Source: Sarcocystis neurona
Taxonomy: Eukaryota > Apicomplexa > Conoidasida > Eucoccidiorida > Sarcocystidae
Assembly: GCA_000727475.1 (NCBI GenBank)
Contig: KL647296.1
Span: forward strand, 1,470,865-1,534,864
Direction: 5' to 3'
DNA length: 64,000 nucleotides
Shown here: in pieces, positions 22,413 to 33,700 of the stretch
How the letters are laid out: the number at the start of each line of letters is the position of its first letter
How positions within the stretch are numbered: position 1 is the stretch's first letter
Position numbers and translations under genes: made by a program
The notes under the pieces: model-generated
What the model was told of the DNA's origin: nothing
Database searches by the model: none
What the model saw: the letters and a program-made list of their open reading frames with translations, nothing else

Positions 22413-23455
22413 CTGGAGAATGATGAAGAGAAAATTATTTTTTTCGCGCAGTAGAACATTCGCCTTCACATCTCTGCCACCGCGGAGTTGTTCTACACCA
22501 AAGCAGCACGCGTTGTAGCAGGACGCCTGTCTTGTCTTTGCTCTCCCTCTCACGGCAGAGTGCCACAGCACGAGACGGCTGCTTGTTGCAGACTTTTCCA
22601 CTTGCTGCTGTCGGACGCATCAGAAGTCAAGACGTACATCTACTTACTTGCAGACAGGACGTGCTTCTGTTGTTAGCTACCTCTTTGACGAAGGCGACTT
22701 TTCTTCTTTCTGTCGATACTTCATCCAGAACTGCTGTACTTGCCGTCTGCGTCTATTCGCGCTACATCGCCTTTCAACATACGTGCGTCTGCGAGCGCAT
22801 CTCGGCTGATATGAGGCAGCCTGGGGCGAGCGTGCGAGGCACACGTGCCTGTCGTTCCTACGACTGCTGCTGCTGTCGCTGCGGCTGCCGTTGCCCTGGC
22901 GGGTGCGTGTATCGCATGCCACGTGTCTTCGTCGTGGGCGCGGAATGCTGACGTTGGTGGAGTTGGTGGTTTCGTGTGCTCTGCGTAGCTGGTAGCGGAG
23001 AGAAGACAATATCGAGGAAGAAGAGAGAGATATACACGTGCGCGCCGTGGAAGAATTTCCACTGTCTGCGCGTGCTGCTGCTTTTGCCGCTGGCGCGTCT
23101 GCGACTCTTGTCGCCTCCGCCGCTGCTGCTGCCGCCAACAACCTTGGGGATGTGTGTGTCTACCTGCTTGACGAGCGACAAGAGCTAGGTGGCAGACAGG
23201 GAAGAGTAGACCCCCCTACGTGCCTGGTTGCTGGTACTCTGCATAGACGTGGGGATGGCTGGTAGCGGCGAACGTTTACTCTGCTGCGGGTGGAGCCGTT
23301 TTCTGGTAGAACAAGACTACGTGCGCATCTCAGCAGGCCGCTGCGGTTGTTGTCGCTACCGGTGCCGCAGTCGCTGCTACTGCTGCTGTCGCTACTGCTG
23401 CTGCGACCGCTGCTGTTCCGGTCGCTGCTGCTGCTGCGGGTTGCGCACTGCTTGT

Positions 23456-24869
23456 ATGAGTGCCTGTGCTGTTGCCTCACTGATGGGCGATGCGCAGGTG
23501 CCGTCAGACATCACACTGCTGGAGGAGCAGCAGACGGTGGGGCGGCGGCGGCTGCGTCTCCTAGAGCGACTCGGGCTGCTGACAATGCCGCACGTGTTTC
23601 ACATCGGGAACTATTCAAAAGCCGATAAACATGACCTGCAGCAGGTGCTGCAGCGGCAGTACAGCCTTGTCAATGCGGACCCCGCGACGGATATTGTGCG
23701 GCGAAGACAGGAAAGCATACGCAGGCGTGTAAGTCGTTCTTCACGCAGCTACGTCGCCTACATACGCGTCACGCAGCTGCGTCGTCTCATTCTTCTTTTT
23801 TCTCCGCCAGCAGTGTCTACGTGTATTTTGTGATATGTTCCTGTGCACGATAATTTGTGTCTTATATCGATTTGTTGGTACATGGCTCTACCACTTCCAC
23901 TGTCCCACGAAAAGAATGGGGAGATTTGTATGTGTGTCCACGTGTCGATGAACCTCTGTTGTAGTAGGCGAACGGGAGAGTGTTGAAATCTTTGTTGAAA
24001 TCTGTGTTTCCCCGCCGTGCCGCCGCAGTGTGGACTGCCTGCTATTGCATTTTACATGCAGGCTAGCCCTTAGCCACTCATATAGATCTGCGCAGAAAAC
24101 GTTTATACATGACACACGAAGGCAGCGTACGGGACCCGCGTGAGATTTGACATATTAAGGACGTGAGCTTTGAAGGTTCGCGGGCGTCCGTATCAGTGCT
24201 CTTTGTACGGGGTGGAAGATGTCTGTTGGAAGGAGAATACGGGGGCGTTCTTTAGTCTTCTAAGCTGCTGTAGTGGAGGTGAGCTTTTTAATATGATTCG
24301 ATGCGCCTGCGCGTTATGCACTGGTTTCTACTTATTTCGTCCGTTTTTTTGTATTCTTCATTGTTCTTCCTTCTAGTTCGGACTCTAAAGTTTTGTTCAA
24401 CATTCATTTAATATGTCTCCGTTTGACTTCTTGCATTGTCTTGCCGCCTGCACCTCCCTTGCGTTGGTGACTTTTCTGTTCATGCTCTTCATCGTCTGCA
24501 GTTCCGTCTGTCGTTAAACGTCCGGTCGCTTTGCGTCTACTTCCCGTTGTCGTCCAGTGTTCTTCTTTGGATCCATCGCTCTTTCTTCTAGAACAGTTCA
24601 CCTTTCCTTACCGTTGGATCTGCTCGGCTTGTCTCTAGGTAGTGGCGCACAACGGCGTGTGGGCGGGCACGCTGCTTGGAGGCGTGGCTGGCCACTACCT
24701 GCTGAGGCATTACGACTGGAAAACGAAAGCAATTATTCTCCCTTTTCTTTTGTATGGGGGATCCTGGATAGGCAGATGGACAGCCGACGGCCTGGCGGGT
24801 CGCTGGTCCGAGTGGGGTCGCGACCGCGCTCTGGGCGAGCTCCCTCCCAAGGTCTTCTTCTCTCCGTGA
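23456..24869 (+). CDS. Small putative membrane protein, two exons
   Basis: Exon 1 is 23456-23728 (or from the ATG at 23483) and exon 2 is 24639-24869. The donor CGT|GTAAGT and acceptor CTCTAG| join in phase 0, giving 167 (or 158) residues. Exon 1 encodes a charged helical region with Tyr-Ser-Lys and Arg-rich segments. Exon 2 opens with a Gly-rich hydrophobic stretch (GTLLGGVAGHYLL), a short basic loop, then a second hydrophobic stretch (AIILPFLLYGGSWIG) with small-residue packing motifs, so two closely spaced membrane helices are likely. A mitochondrial inner-membrane location would suit this shape but is inference. Another exon-like segment (24169-24275, ending GGAG|GTGAGC) does not fit in phase. 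The frame may continue past 24869 through an extra exon ending at 25157. Confidence 0.5.
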
Positions 24870-24965
24870 AGGAAAGAGCGAAGGGAGAAAATAGAGAGAA
24901 GAGACAAGAAGGACAGGAAAACCCACCGGAGGAAGAACAGAGAAATTAAAATCTGGAAAGTCGCA
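24865..24965 (+). repeat. Purine-rich tract
   Basis: About 100 bases that are overwhelmingly A and G on the plus strand, directly after the stop of the small membrane-protein gene. It is either its 3' UTR or a short intron leading to the 25003-25157 segment. It keeps a Lys/Glu-rich frame open (24557-24949), which I regard as an artefact. Confidence 0.75.
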
Positions 24966-25076
24966 GGAGCTGAACCAGGAGAAGAATCGTGGAGAAGCTG
25001 ACAAAGGAGCTATCTGCAGGATGTTAAGGGCCGCGAGATGTACCGACTCCGCAAAGAGTACACGCTACGTGGAGCT

Positions 25077-25653
25077 TCAGGTCAAGTCGCTTTTGTGGCG
25101 CCTCCTCGTGATACGGGCAGCATGTGGACAGTTGACAATTTCGTGTTCTTCTGGTGACCCCTTCTCTATAACTTTTGAATCCAGTCTCTTAATCTTCGAG
25201 AAAGAAGCGTCCAACTGGATCGTCACACGCTCAATAGTAACCTCGTTCGTCGAGCTGTGTAAGGTATTGCCGTTGAGAAAGAGGTCCATTATCACCTTTG
25301 CACAATCCTCGTAGTGCTCCTGAAAAGTAGAACGAAAGAGGTAAAACCCTCAATTTGTTGCGCGTCCGCTCCCAAAAGACTTCTTGTGGGAGATGCGAGT
25401 CATATTCGCTCGTGGTGGCCTGCCACTCGTGTATAGCCGACTTCGTATGCGGGCGGAGCTCTGAGTGGTGCTGTAGCTCTGCCTTCTAGACTCCAGCGGT
25501 TCTTCTTTTGCCGCCTTCCGGCACCGGGTGCGCTATTCTCGTTCCCTGTCCCAGCGACTGGCAGCTCTCGGCGCTTCGGGCACGCAGGCGGGACGCACAC
25601 CACCTGGCTGACACATTGTCAGAATCTAGAAGCTTTTGTGAGACAACGCGCAT
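25077..25653 (-). CDS. Candidate small two-exon gene, unknown function
   Basis: The last exon, 25319-25077, has an excellent acceptor (a long pyrimidine tract ending ttttcag) and an 81-codon frame to a TGA. A first exon 25653-25615 with an ATG and donor AAT|GTGTCA joins in phase 0, for 93 residues. The sequence is balanced, Glu/Lys/Ile-rich, without low complexity, and ends in a basic tail. No family recognised. The start is only 95 bases from the divergent plus-strand gene. Its 3' end faces the small membrane-protein gene and may overlap an extension of it. The first exon is less certain than the last. Confidence 0.35.
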
Positions 25654-25748
25654 GTTTTAGCTACTGTGTGTAGTCCGTCGTGTTCGTCTGCACACGAGAC
25701 CTCTGTGCGTCAGGACAATTCTAGTGCAAGGCGTGTAACAGAAGCACC

Positions 25749-26926
25749 ATGTTGAAATTCCAATTGTCCTCATTCGGATTCTCCCGTAAGTTGACGCTTC
25801 GACGTTTCAGCAGCATAGAGGAGGAGAACTTCGATGCATGCTAGCTTTTCAGGCTGCTTGCGTACTTCTTTACTGAACACCAGAGCAAACTACGACGTGC
25901 CGCACGTGCGTGGAACACTTCGAGCTACCGATTCGAAGGTAGCTGATAACTCCAGAGGATCCTGCAGACGTAATGCGTAGTGCGTCTGTGGGGGAACACT
26001 AGTATTTCTCTATATACGTACGTCTATATCTGTGTAACCGCCTTCTAAATTTTTAAATCCTGCGAGGTAACGGGCTCAGGAGTGGTCGAATGTGGTAGCG
26101 TTGCCTTCGTTTGTATCTTCAGACGTCACGGATCTGCGTGATTGGCGCGAAACAAACGTTTTCCTAAAATGAAAAACTGCTAAACTCAGTGTGCCTATTT
26201 GCTGTGCGTCTTCAGCTGGACAAGATTAGTGACCCACTTGATTTGCGTACCCTTTTGAAACAGCAGTATTTTGAGGAAGGTATTTAGGCCAGTACGCGGC
26301 ACTACCGATATACGGGTGCACGCAAACGTCCTTTCACGTTCAGCTCTAGGAGCTGGATGCCCCCGGTATAAATCGGAGCAGGGCCATCGGTGCGTGACCC
26401 CTGTCAGCTTACAATATAAGCAACGTTCGTGCATGTGCCAAGTTGCAGCAGCTATCACTTGAAGGTGAAGTCTGATGCTGCACATCAGAATATCTTGTCG
26501 ACTGAAGAAAGCAGGGGGAACGCAGTTGAGTGGCACAAACGACAAGATTTTTCCACTTGCGCGCGTGAGATCCGATCAAAACACAGACACACACACACAC
26601 ACACACACACATACTCTTGAGTACAAACGACGCGTGCACATGAGTCCCTCATGTTTAGAATTATGTAGGATTGCACACGCAATGGTGACGGCATATTGAT
26701 GCACGACGCTGCTAGCCCCGTTTTAAGCTTCTACTGCAGGCCATCGAGGCTCCATTTGAAGGCGGCATTCGCCCAGCTACCTTCCGGTACGCCGTCTGAT
26801 CCTGTAAAGAATGCCACCGGGGGCGGTGGGGGGCGGGCGTCACCGCGACGCGCAAACCGGTCGGCGCCTCCTCAAGTGGATTCTACTGTCCGCCGAAGAA
26901 ACCCGGAAGAGCACATCTGGCAATAG
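25749..26926 (+). CDS. Candidate small gene with mitochondrial-type presequence
   Basis: Exons 25749-25785, 25853-25938, 26216-26279, 26344-26365 and 26740-26926 agree in phase (1, 0, 1, 2) and give 131 residues. The ATG sits in a GCACC ATG context and donor 1 is a perfect GTAAGT. The N-terminus (MLKFQLSSFGFSR, then Arg/Leu/Ser-rich and free of acid) is the shape of a mitochondrial presequence. The middle has an Asp-Lys-Ile-Ser-Asp-Pro-Leu segment, and the last exon is Gly/Arg/Pro-rich. The 22-base fourth exon is the weak point. Without splicing, the first ATG also reads a 31-residue Arg/Phe-rich ORF. No family recognised. Confidence 0.38.
26582..26612. repeat. (CA)n microsatellite
   Basis: A near-pure run of about 15 CA dinucleotides, inside the last intron of the candidate presequence gene. 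Confidence 0.95.
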
Positions 26927-27025
26927 CTCCTCTCAACAGAAATATATCGCATGTAGAATTCGTCTTGCACACTAGCTAGCAGCCGCTGGTAGTTCCGGGC
27001 AAAAGGACTCTGCGCACCACACTTT

Positions 27026-28681
27026 TTAATAAACAGGCCACCTAGGGGCTTCCACGCCGGCGGTAGCAGTCAGCGGAATGTTCCGTTCATCTTCAAGTAG
27101 AATGGCTTCAAGCTTTGAGTTTTCACACAAAGTTTCCCTCTCATCCCACGGCTTTGCTGAGTCCACGTCCCGAAGAGCCCCGAGCGCATTACAGGCGACA
27201 ACTAGTTACCACGACACCGATGATGTCAAAGATTATAGACGTGCCTGGTGGCCTCAAAGGCGATATCTTGTCTTTCTCCCCAAGATGCAGTAACTGTAAA
27301 ATTGTTACACAAGTACCTACCGAGCGACCAAGAACGGCTTTCAGTACAGGCAGCGTTTTTTTCCACACCCAGAACTGAGGCATCAAGGAGAGGTGGTTAC
27401 ACGTTACAATAGGATGTGTAGCCCGCACGAAGGACAGATGCACATGCTTTCCCTCTTGCCCAAAGCGCCTCTACATTTCACAAGTCACGTGGGGAGCCCG
27501 GTATCCGAACCGGCTCCCAGTGGGGTTCCATGTGTGGGTCGCACAGGCTGTAGTCTGCGAAGGTTGTATCCCATTTTAGTCAACTTACTCTTGTGTCCCT
27601 ACTTTGTTTACCATGTATCTTCGAAACGGGTGGGATTGACCTGCACAGGTGGTACACTGGGCATCCTGCTGCACCTTTTCCCCTCACAGTTATTCTCTTT
27701 CTGCTCTGTACTTAGTAGGGAGATGACTGCTGATAGGAACTCAAAGGCCTGGATGATTATTTTTGTGGAGGCCTAGATTGGGTTTGCAATTTCATGCAAC
27801 GGAAAGCTGAGTGTTTTTCCATCAGCTCTCATCCTCGTAAATCTGCTATATGCAGATAGGTAGAACAAACACACAGTTATTGCGCTGCTTATCGTGGAAC
27901 CTCTTCATTATATGGTTGCTTTTGCCTCTCACTGGAAAGAGCTCGACTACGGTATATATGTCGTTTAAAAATTCTGCTTCCTGAATGACTGGCCCTTAAA
28001 CACCTTTTGATATTTGAGGGCATTCAGACGCCCATCTGTTAGCATACGTGACAAGCGCGATTGGCATTGCCACGTTTAGCCACCAAGCAGCGAAGGCAGT
28101 CTTTTTTTTAACACAAGAAGTGTGAGTGTTCGGTCTAAGGAGGCAACATTGAGTGTGCTATTTGCTAGAATTTCTTTTGGCTCTCATCGTCGTTCCCGCA
28201 CGCTCACGTGCAAAATAGTTCTACAGCTCTCCTTCCTGCAGGGCGTCCTTCTAGCGGACTGAAGAAATCCATGGTTCATATCATATTCGAAGAATGGTGT
28301 ACAGTCAAAAAAGAAAATGTGTCCGTTGATCACGACTGCGTAGTAAATTACGCAAGCACACGCTAGTGTTCCACGAACTATACTGTAAATTTCGTTTGTC
28401 ACTGCGTAGCGTGCACTGCTGCAAGGTTGAGAATGCGGCTGCTGCTGTGAACTACTCTGGGTGATTGTCGTTCAGATATATTATAGGGATTTGTCCCACG
28501 AAAGTGTTGTAAGTAGACACCGCGCTACTGAGTGCAGTGCGTGCTCCCTCCTATGGGTCATGCAGGTTCCCCTCATTGCCGTGACTTAGTGACACGTATA
28601 CAGCATACCGTAGGAGCACAGCTGTAAAATTGTCGTGGCAAGCGCGGTACAATACAACGCGCGTTCGTCGCTCGAAAGCAT
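27026..28681 (-). CDS. Putative membrane protein, six exons, unknown function
   Basis: Exons 28681-28596, 28418-28208, 27748-27688, 27554-27489, 27374-27321 and 27201-27026 join in phase at all five junctions (2, 0, 1, 1, 1) to give 217 residues ending in TAA. Donors are GTGTCA, GTGAGC, GTGAGG, GTGACT and GTAGGT; acceptors end ttgcag, atccag, ttcgcag, cctcag and actag. Residues ~8-28 and ~42-66 are hydrophobic and rich in Ala, Cys, Tyr and Val, consistent with two membrane helices near the N-terminus. The remainder is soluble-looking with no low complexity; the last exon holds an acidic Leu-rich stretch (LEAILLEDERN). I do not recognise the family. The model is built only from splice consensus and phase. 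It ends tail-to-tail with the gene finishing at 26926 and lies 41 bases downstream of the RING-H2 gene. Confidence 0.45.
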
Positions 28682-28721
28682 ATGCTCCTACGCTGCTAAA
28701 AGATAATTTGGGTCTGTGCTA

Positions 28722-30465
28722 CTAGAAAGCAGAGCGAAGATCATGTTTACACATAGGACAAACTAAGCTTCTTCGTAGCCAGATGTCGATGCAGTTTTTG
28801 TGGAAAACGTGTGTGCACGGGAGTCGCCTCTGCTCGTCATCGTGTTCGTAGTCTTCGAAGCATATACTACATTTTTTCGCTTCTTCAGACAGCGTAGCAC
28901 TTCGGCGGCTGTTGAACCTGGTGGAAGGCATCAGCACGTATCGACAGGGAAGAGTGATGAGAGTGAAGGCGCTCCACAAGGAATAGAAAGGTGGAAGACA
29001 CAAACGACCAAAAGTGGAGAGTAAGGAAGTGACGTAAAAAGGAGTTGGAGATGGTAATGGAAATGACAAACGACCAACAGAGGAGAGCAACGGAGCGGCG
29101 CACAAAGGACCTGGACAACGTAACGCAAAGCAAACAATGTAAACCAACGAGGGCCAGAATACGAAAGGCAACTGGAATAAACAAAGCCGACAAAAGAAGT
29201 CTGCTTGCATTTAGCAATGAGACAACAAACGAGCTAGCACAACCAGGTACAACCGCTGTGTCGCAGTCACCCACATCATGTCTTTGAGTACGACTTTATC
29301 GTCCGTGCTTACACGTACAGCGAGGTACACAGATAAGTATGTCAGGATGTGTAGACTGCTACGTACTGGTCAACCAGTAGCGTCGCATCTCAAGACGAAG
29401 TCTAGGTTTCCGTGTCACCCGGGGAAAGTCACTGGCTTTCGGCAACTACACTGTGGCACTACATTCTGTTTAAAAGGAAAATATATGCAGCATACGCTCC
29501 TTGTGTACGTGTCTACCGGTGAGTCTGTCGCTTGGGGAGTGCGGAAGGCCAGCGCTCTCGTAGATTCTCACCACGGACGGAAACAGTTTTCCCGGATGGC
29601 GGACTCCGCGCGCGGCGGTTTATAGAAATAGCTTACTATTTGTGCGAGACATAGAAAATCGCGGGAGATCTGAAGACAGTGAGAAGACCACTTACGACGC
29701 AGTTGCAGGAAGAGATTCAACTGTGTCGCGGGAGCAGGAAGAACACCGTGTTGTTTGTCGTGTTGCTGCAGAAGAGCAGAGAGGGCTTGACTTACTGACT
29801 GGTGGGTAGAAGATCAATGAGCACCTGAAGCATGTCTTCCCGTCGACGCTCCTCGTCCTGCTGCATCCGCTGGTAATAAGTTTCTGCTCCGCGAGACACA
29901 CTTTCCTCGCGGAAGGAGAAACGCCTGTGCAAACGCGCCCAACCGTCAGCACAAGTCCTACAGTCGCGAGAAAAATTTCATCTAGTTTAAAGATGAAACA
30001 AGTGCATTTATAGATACACATGTAAAATATATATATATATATACTTCTCTATACTTATGAGCGCACATTATAAGACAAATATATATTCTCATCGATGAGA
30101 GAGTTTCTTCGTTTGAAGCAGGTGTCTCCTCCCACGGTCCAAGTCTTCTGCAGACAGAAGATGCCACAGGCTGAGAAATACTCGTTCAGATATATATGCA
30201 GCTTTACAGCAGTGTAGCCCTCTGCACGCACTCCCGATCAGAGCTTGGATACACGTCTATATACATATATATATACACACATATAGACAAGTTCAAGCAT
30301 TCATATATGACGGCCAGAGGGAAACTGTGTTGCGAACAGTCACGCCAATTTCCCATGATTGCTCCTTTACAGAAGGAAGTGTTTCTTTTTCTTGTGTGCG
30401 TCGCACTTCATCTACACCTACACGCGCCTCCGTCGTAGCACACTTAAGGCGTAGTACAAGGACAT
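28722..30465 (-). CDS. RING-H2 finger protein, probable E3 ubiquitin ligase
   Basis: The last exon (28917-28722) encodes a complete C-terminal RING-H2 finger: Cys85, Cys88, Cys103, His105, His108, Cys111, Cys122, Cys125, spaced C-x2-C-x14-C-x-H-x2-H-x2-C-x10-C-x2-C, the canonical pattern. Such fingers bind two zincs and recruit E2 enzymes. The preceding exon (29957-29796, donor CA|GTAAGT, acceptor ccaccag|G) adds an Arg/Glu/Gln-rich helical region with no low complexity and joins in phase 2. A first exon, 30465-30422 with an ATG and donor GTAGGT, joins in phase and starts MSLYYALSVLRRRR. The total is 133 residues, the size of small RNF-type ligases; no transmembrane segment is evident beyond the short hydrophobic N-terminus. 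The finger is certain, exon 2 likely, exon 1 provisional. Substrate unknown. Confidence 0.75.
30002..30320. repeat. TA microsatellites in the RING-H2 gene's first intron
   Basis: TA-rich tracts at 30026-30045 and 30255-30290 lie in the intron between the first and second exons of the RING-H2 model. I see no other structure in this stretch. Confidence 0.6.
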
Positions 30466-30750
30466 TTTATATGGATTCCCGTCCAGATATACATCTCCCG
30501 TGTCGATGTCGCACACGCCGCCGCGCCCTTTTACTGGCACAACAACACTTCATAAACGTAGGCCTCCTGTTTGCGCGTAGATGAATCTTTTTGCTGTGCG
30601 GTGTGCACACGCGTTACCACATACCGACTGACCGACGGGATCTCTGTGTTAGTCTTTTTCTAAACCCGTACTCGTTCAGGCTGTCATATATATACATATA
30701 TATACGCGTACGAGCACGACCTGGCAGCTATCCGTTTACGCATCAAGATG

Positions 30751-33700
30751 TCAGTCTACACAAGTAGGGAGCACCGTGAAGGGTTCCCGTAAATGCTCGT
30801 GGAGAAAATACCCGGGGTAGTGTGCAGCAACGCGCGTGACATGCGCCCAAGGAATGCCGTCGCTTCTCTCCAGGTAGAAGCGACCTCCAGTGCTGCCTCT
30901 GTCGTATACGTGCTGGTGCTGGAGGATGCCCCCTACAGACCTTCGGGCGCCACGGGACAGGCAAGAGGTGTGAGCCCTTGGGAGGTTGCTCGTGGCAGTG
31001 CTGTTGCTGCTGCTGACGCTGATGCTGCTGCTGCTGCTTCTGCTGCTTCCCAGCGGATGTGACGCGCTGTAGCGGCGGGAAGGCTGTGTTGGCTGTTGCT
31101 GGTAGTGCGTGCTGCTAGGAGAGTAGACGCCCGCAGGCAGCGCAGACGAGGGGACCGCATAGTGACTCCGAGACGATGAAGAAGAGGAAGACGCTGCAGC
31201 ACCAATCGATGGATCTATTAAACAAGCAGCAACACCTCTGCCTTGAGCGGCCAACCGGGCGTTGGAGTACACCAAGGGCGAAGGAGGCAGAGAAGCTCGT
31301 CCGCCTGTGCCAGCTCCGAAGTGGCTCGGACTGACGACAGAGGCTCCTGCTGCAGCGAAAACGCCTCCTGGTGATTCTCTGCCTCCTGTTCGTGTCCCTG
31401 CCGATTGTCTGCTGCCTGCGCTGAAGGAAGACGGGAAAGCAGCATTCATCGTCTGTCGACGCATGTGGTGTTGCTGTTGCATGAGCTGCGTAGAGGAATA
31501 CCCGGCCGGATACCCACCTCCTCCCCCTCCTCCTCCCGCAGCAGTGGTATAGTAGTATTCTAAAGAGCTATGAGGCTGCTGTTGTTGGTAGCCGTGCTGC
31601 GGAGATGCGTGCGACTCTAGTGACCAACCACTAGCAGCAGCGACTGAACGCCGCAGCGTGGGCGGGGACGCAGCGGTAGCGCTGACGCTGCTGCTTCTGC
31701 CAGATGATGAAGACGAACTTCCTGAGTAGTCGAGCACGAGCGGAGAGACGGGCACAGGCGAAGTCGATCGCAGCAGCAACGGAGACTCGGAAGAAGCGAA
31801 ACTGGTGTCTGCTGCTGTCCTCTGGCGGTGAACAGAGGAGGAAGATGGGTCTCTTGACCAAACGCCGCTCTGCAGCTGGTAGGCCGAAATTGCTTGTCTG
31901 CGCGCTTCACTCGCCTCCGTCGGAGCGGCGTATCTGCTCCGTACCACAGCTCGTTCCAAGTACGGAGAGGACGAGGAGGAGGAAGAGGAGGACGAGCCAG
32001 AACTGCTGCTGCTGCTGTACAGCGCTCGTGTGCCGTTGTAGCGCTGGGTGCTCTGTGAATAAGCCACGCTGCTGCTGCTGCCTACACCTGACAGTGAGCG
32101 ATGCTGAGGAGAGGGAGGTTCTACGGTAGTTGACGGTGTCAGCGGTGTACGCTGCTCTTCCCTCACGGTCCAGCTGACGCTCGCGTCTGCTGCGCCACCC
32201 TCGCGCTGCGACACTGTAGTGGTCGAAGGCGAGGAGGCGCCGGCGCCCGCTGATCCAGTTGCAGAGCCGCCGTCGGCGAGAGTTGCCTCTGAGATTGTGG
32301 GAGGGCGCCGAGCAGATAAACAGCCTCTTCTTGGCGGCTCCTCGGCTGCTGTGGAACTTTCTCTTGTCGTCGCTCTGCAGCTAGCGGGGGGGAGCTGGTG
32401 CTGTCCAGGGGCCCGAACCAGTCCCAGATCAATTAGCGTCTGACCCCACGTTGGCACCCAGCCGCTACTGCTGCCCGTGGGATATTCTCCTGTACCTCGC
32501 GCAGGTGCTGCGAGACTTGCATAGCCTCTACTGCTACTGCCGCTGGGTGTCCCACTGCTGCGGGTTGTACTGCTGCTGCTGCCGGCTGCTGCTGAAGGAG
32601 AGGGCGGCAGACCAGCCGATGTAGCAGACGACGTTCGTCGAGCTGTCAGTGAAGATGGCCGTCGATCCTGCGGCCGCGCCGCCCCTGCTTCTTCGCGTTG
32701 GGGTTCGGGGGGCGAACTTGCTTTGCTGACTCCCCTCCGCTGCAAGTCTTGCGTCCCAGACGTCGCACCACCTCGCCTTAAACTATGAGACAGAGAAGTG
32801 CTGAGAGGTTCGCGGCGACAGACTGGTGTTCCAGCTTCTTCCCCTCTGCTATTGTTCGCGCCGCTCCCATTGCTGGCACCGCTCCTGCTGCTGGGGGGAA
32901 GTCTGCTGCCGCTGCTGCTGGTGCTGCTGCCGTCGTGGACGCTCAACGAGGTCATGCGCTGGGTGGCGGTGCTGGCGCCGACGCTTCCTCTGGACGTCTG
33001 CCGGCTGACGAGGGATGCTGTAGTAGAAGAAGAAGCAGCGGCAGCAGAGGTGAGAGATGATGTTTGTCGCGAGGCTGACCCTGCGGCCGCTGACGGTGTT
33101 GCAGTGCTCTCTGTTGACGTCCCCGCGCTCCCGGCAACGGCTTGCGTGCGCCTCGTGCTGCTCGCTGCAAAGCCTGCGTCCTGTTTGGCGGTAGAGCGTT
33201 GTCTGCTGCTTCCTGCGGCAGCACCGGAGAGAGCAGTGCTGCTGCTGTGGCCGCTGTGCAAGCGACTGGCGGTGCCACCTGGAGAAGCAGCAGGAGGACG
33301 CGGGGGCGCGCTGCTCGACGAGGACGCATTTCTTAATGTATTGCCGCTCGGAGGATGCGGAGCACTTTTTTCAGTGCTGCTTGGCGGAGGTGAGCTGCTC
33401 GGGTATCTGCACGGCCGCAGCCTTGATGTTCGAATGGACAGAGGCGACGCTGTTGCTGGTGGAGAAGCAACTGATGCGGCTGTGCGGCTGCTGTTGGCGC
33501 CGCCTCTGCTGACGACCGTCGACGTTTCTTCTTCGCTCGATACGGCATTGTGCTTTCCTTCCTCTTCAGGCTCGACTGCTGTAGCTGTTGTCGGTGTGCC
33601 CGTCTCTCTCTCTTTCGCCGCCAAAGAGTGACCGCCCTCCCCCTTCCGCCTGCCGCAAGGCTCTGCTGCAGCAGCAGGAACTTCAGCAACACCTGGGGAA

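Larger units (their letters stand above)
16044..23455. other. CAG/CTG-rich stretch with unresolved ORFs
   Basis: This 7.4 kb stretch upstream of RPB11 is dense in CAG/CTG triplets, so several frames on both strands stay open at once. The better-looking ORFs are 17323-18246 (+; second half Arg/Gly/Glu-rich), 18518-18997 (+; starts Gln/Ser/Ala-rich), 19403-19876 (-; Glu/Gln/His-rich), 20736-20990 (-) and 22677-23141 (-; Ala/Arg/Ser-rich). None shows a recognisable domain, and I could not join any of them by splice phase. At least one real gene is likely, but I cannot say which strand. TA microsatellites lie at 20273-20292 and 21935-22070. Confidence 0.5.

Noticed and set aside
24557..24949. 130-codon plus frame overlapping exon 2 of the small membrane-protein gene
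   Set aside because: It is kept open mainly by the purine-rich tract and lacks the membrane-helix pattern seen in the chosen frame.
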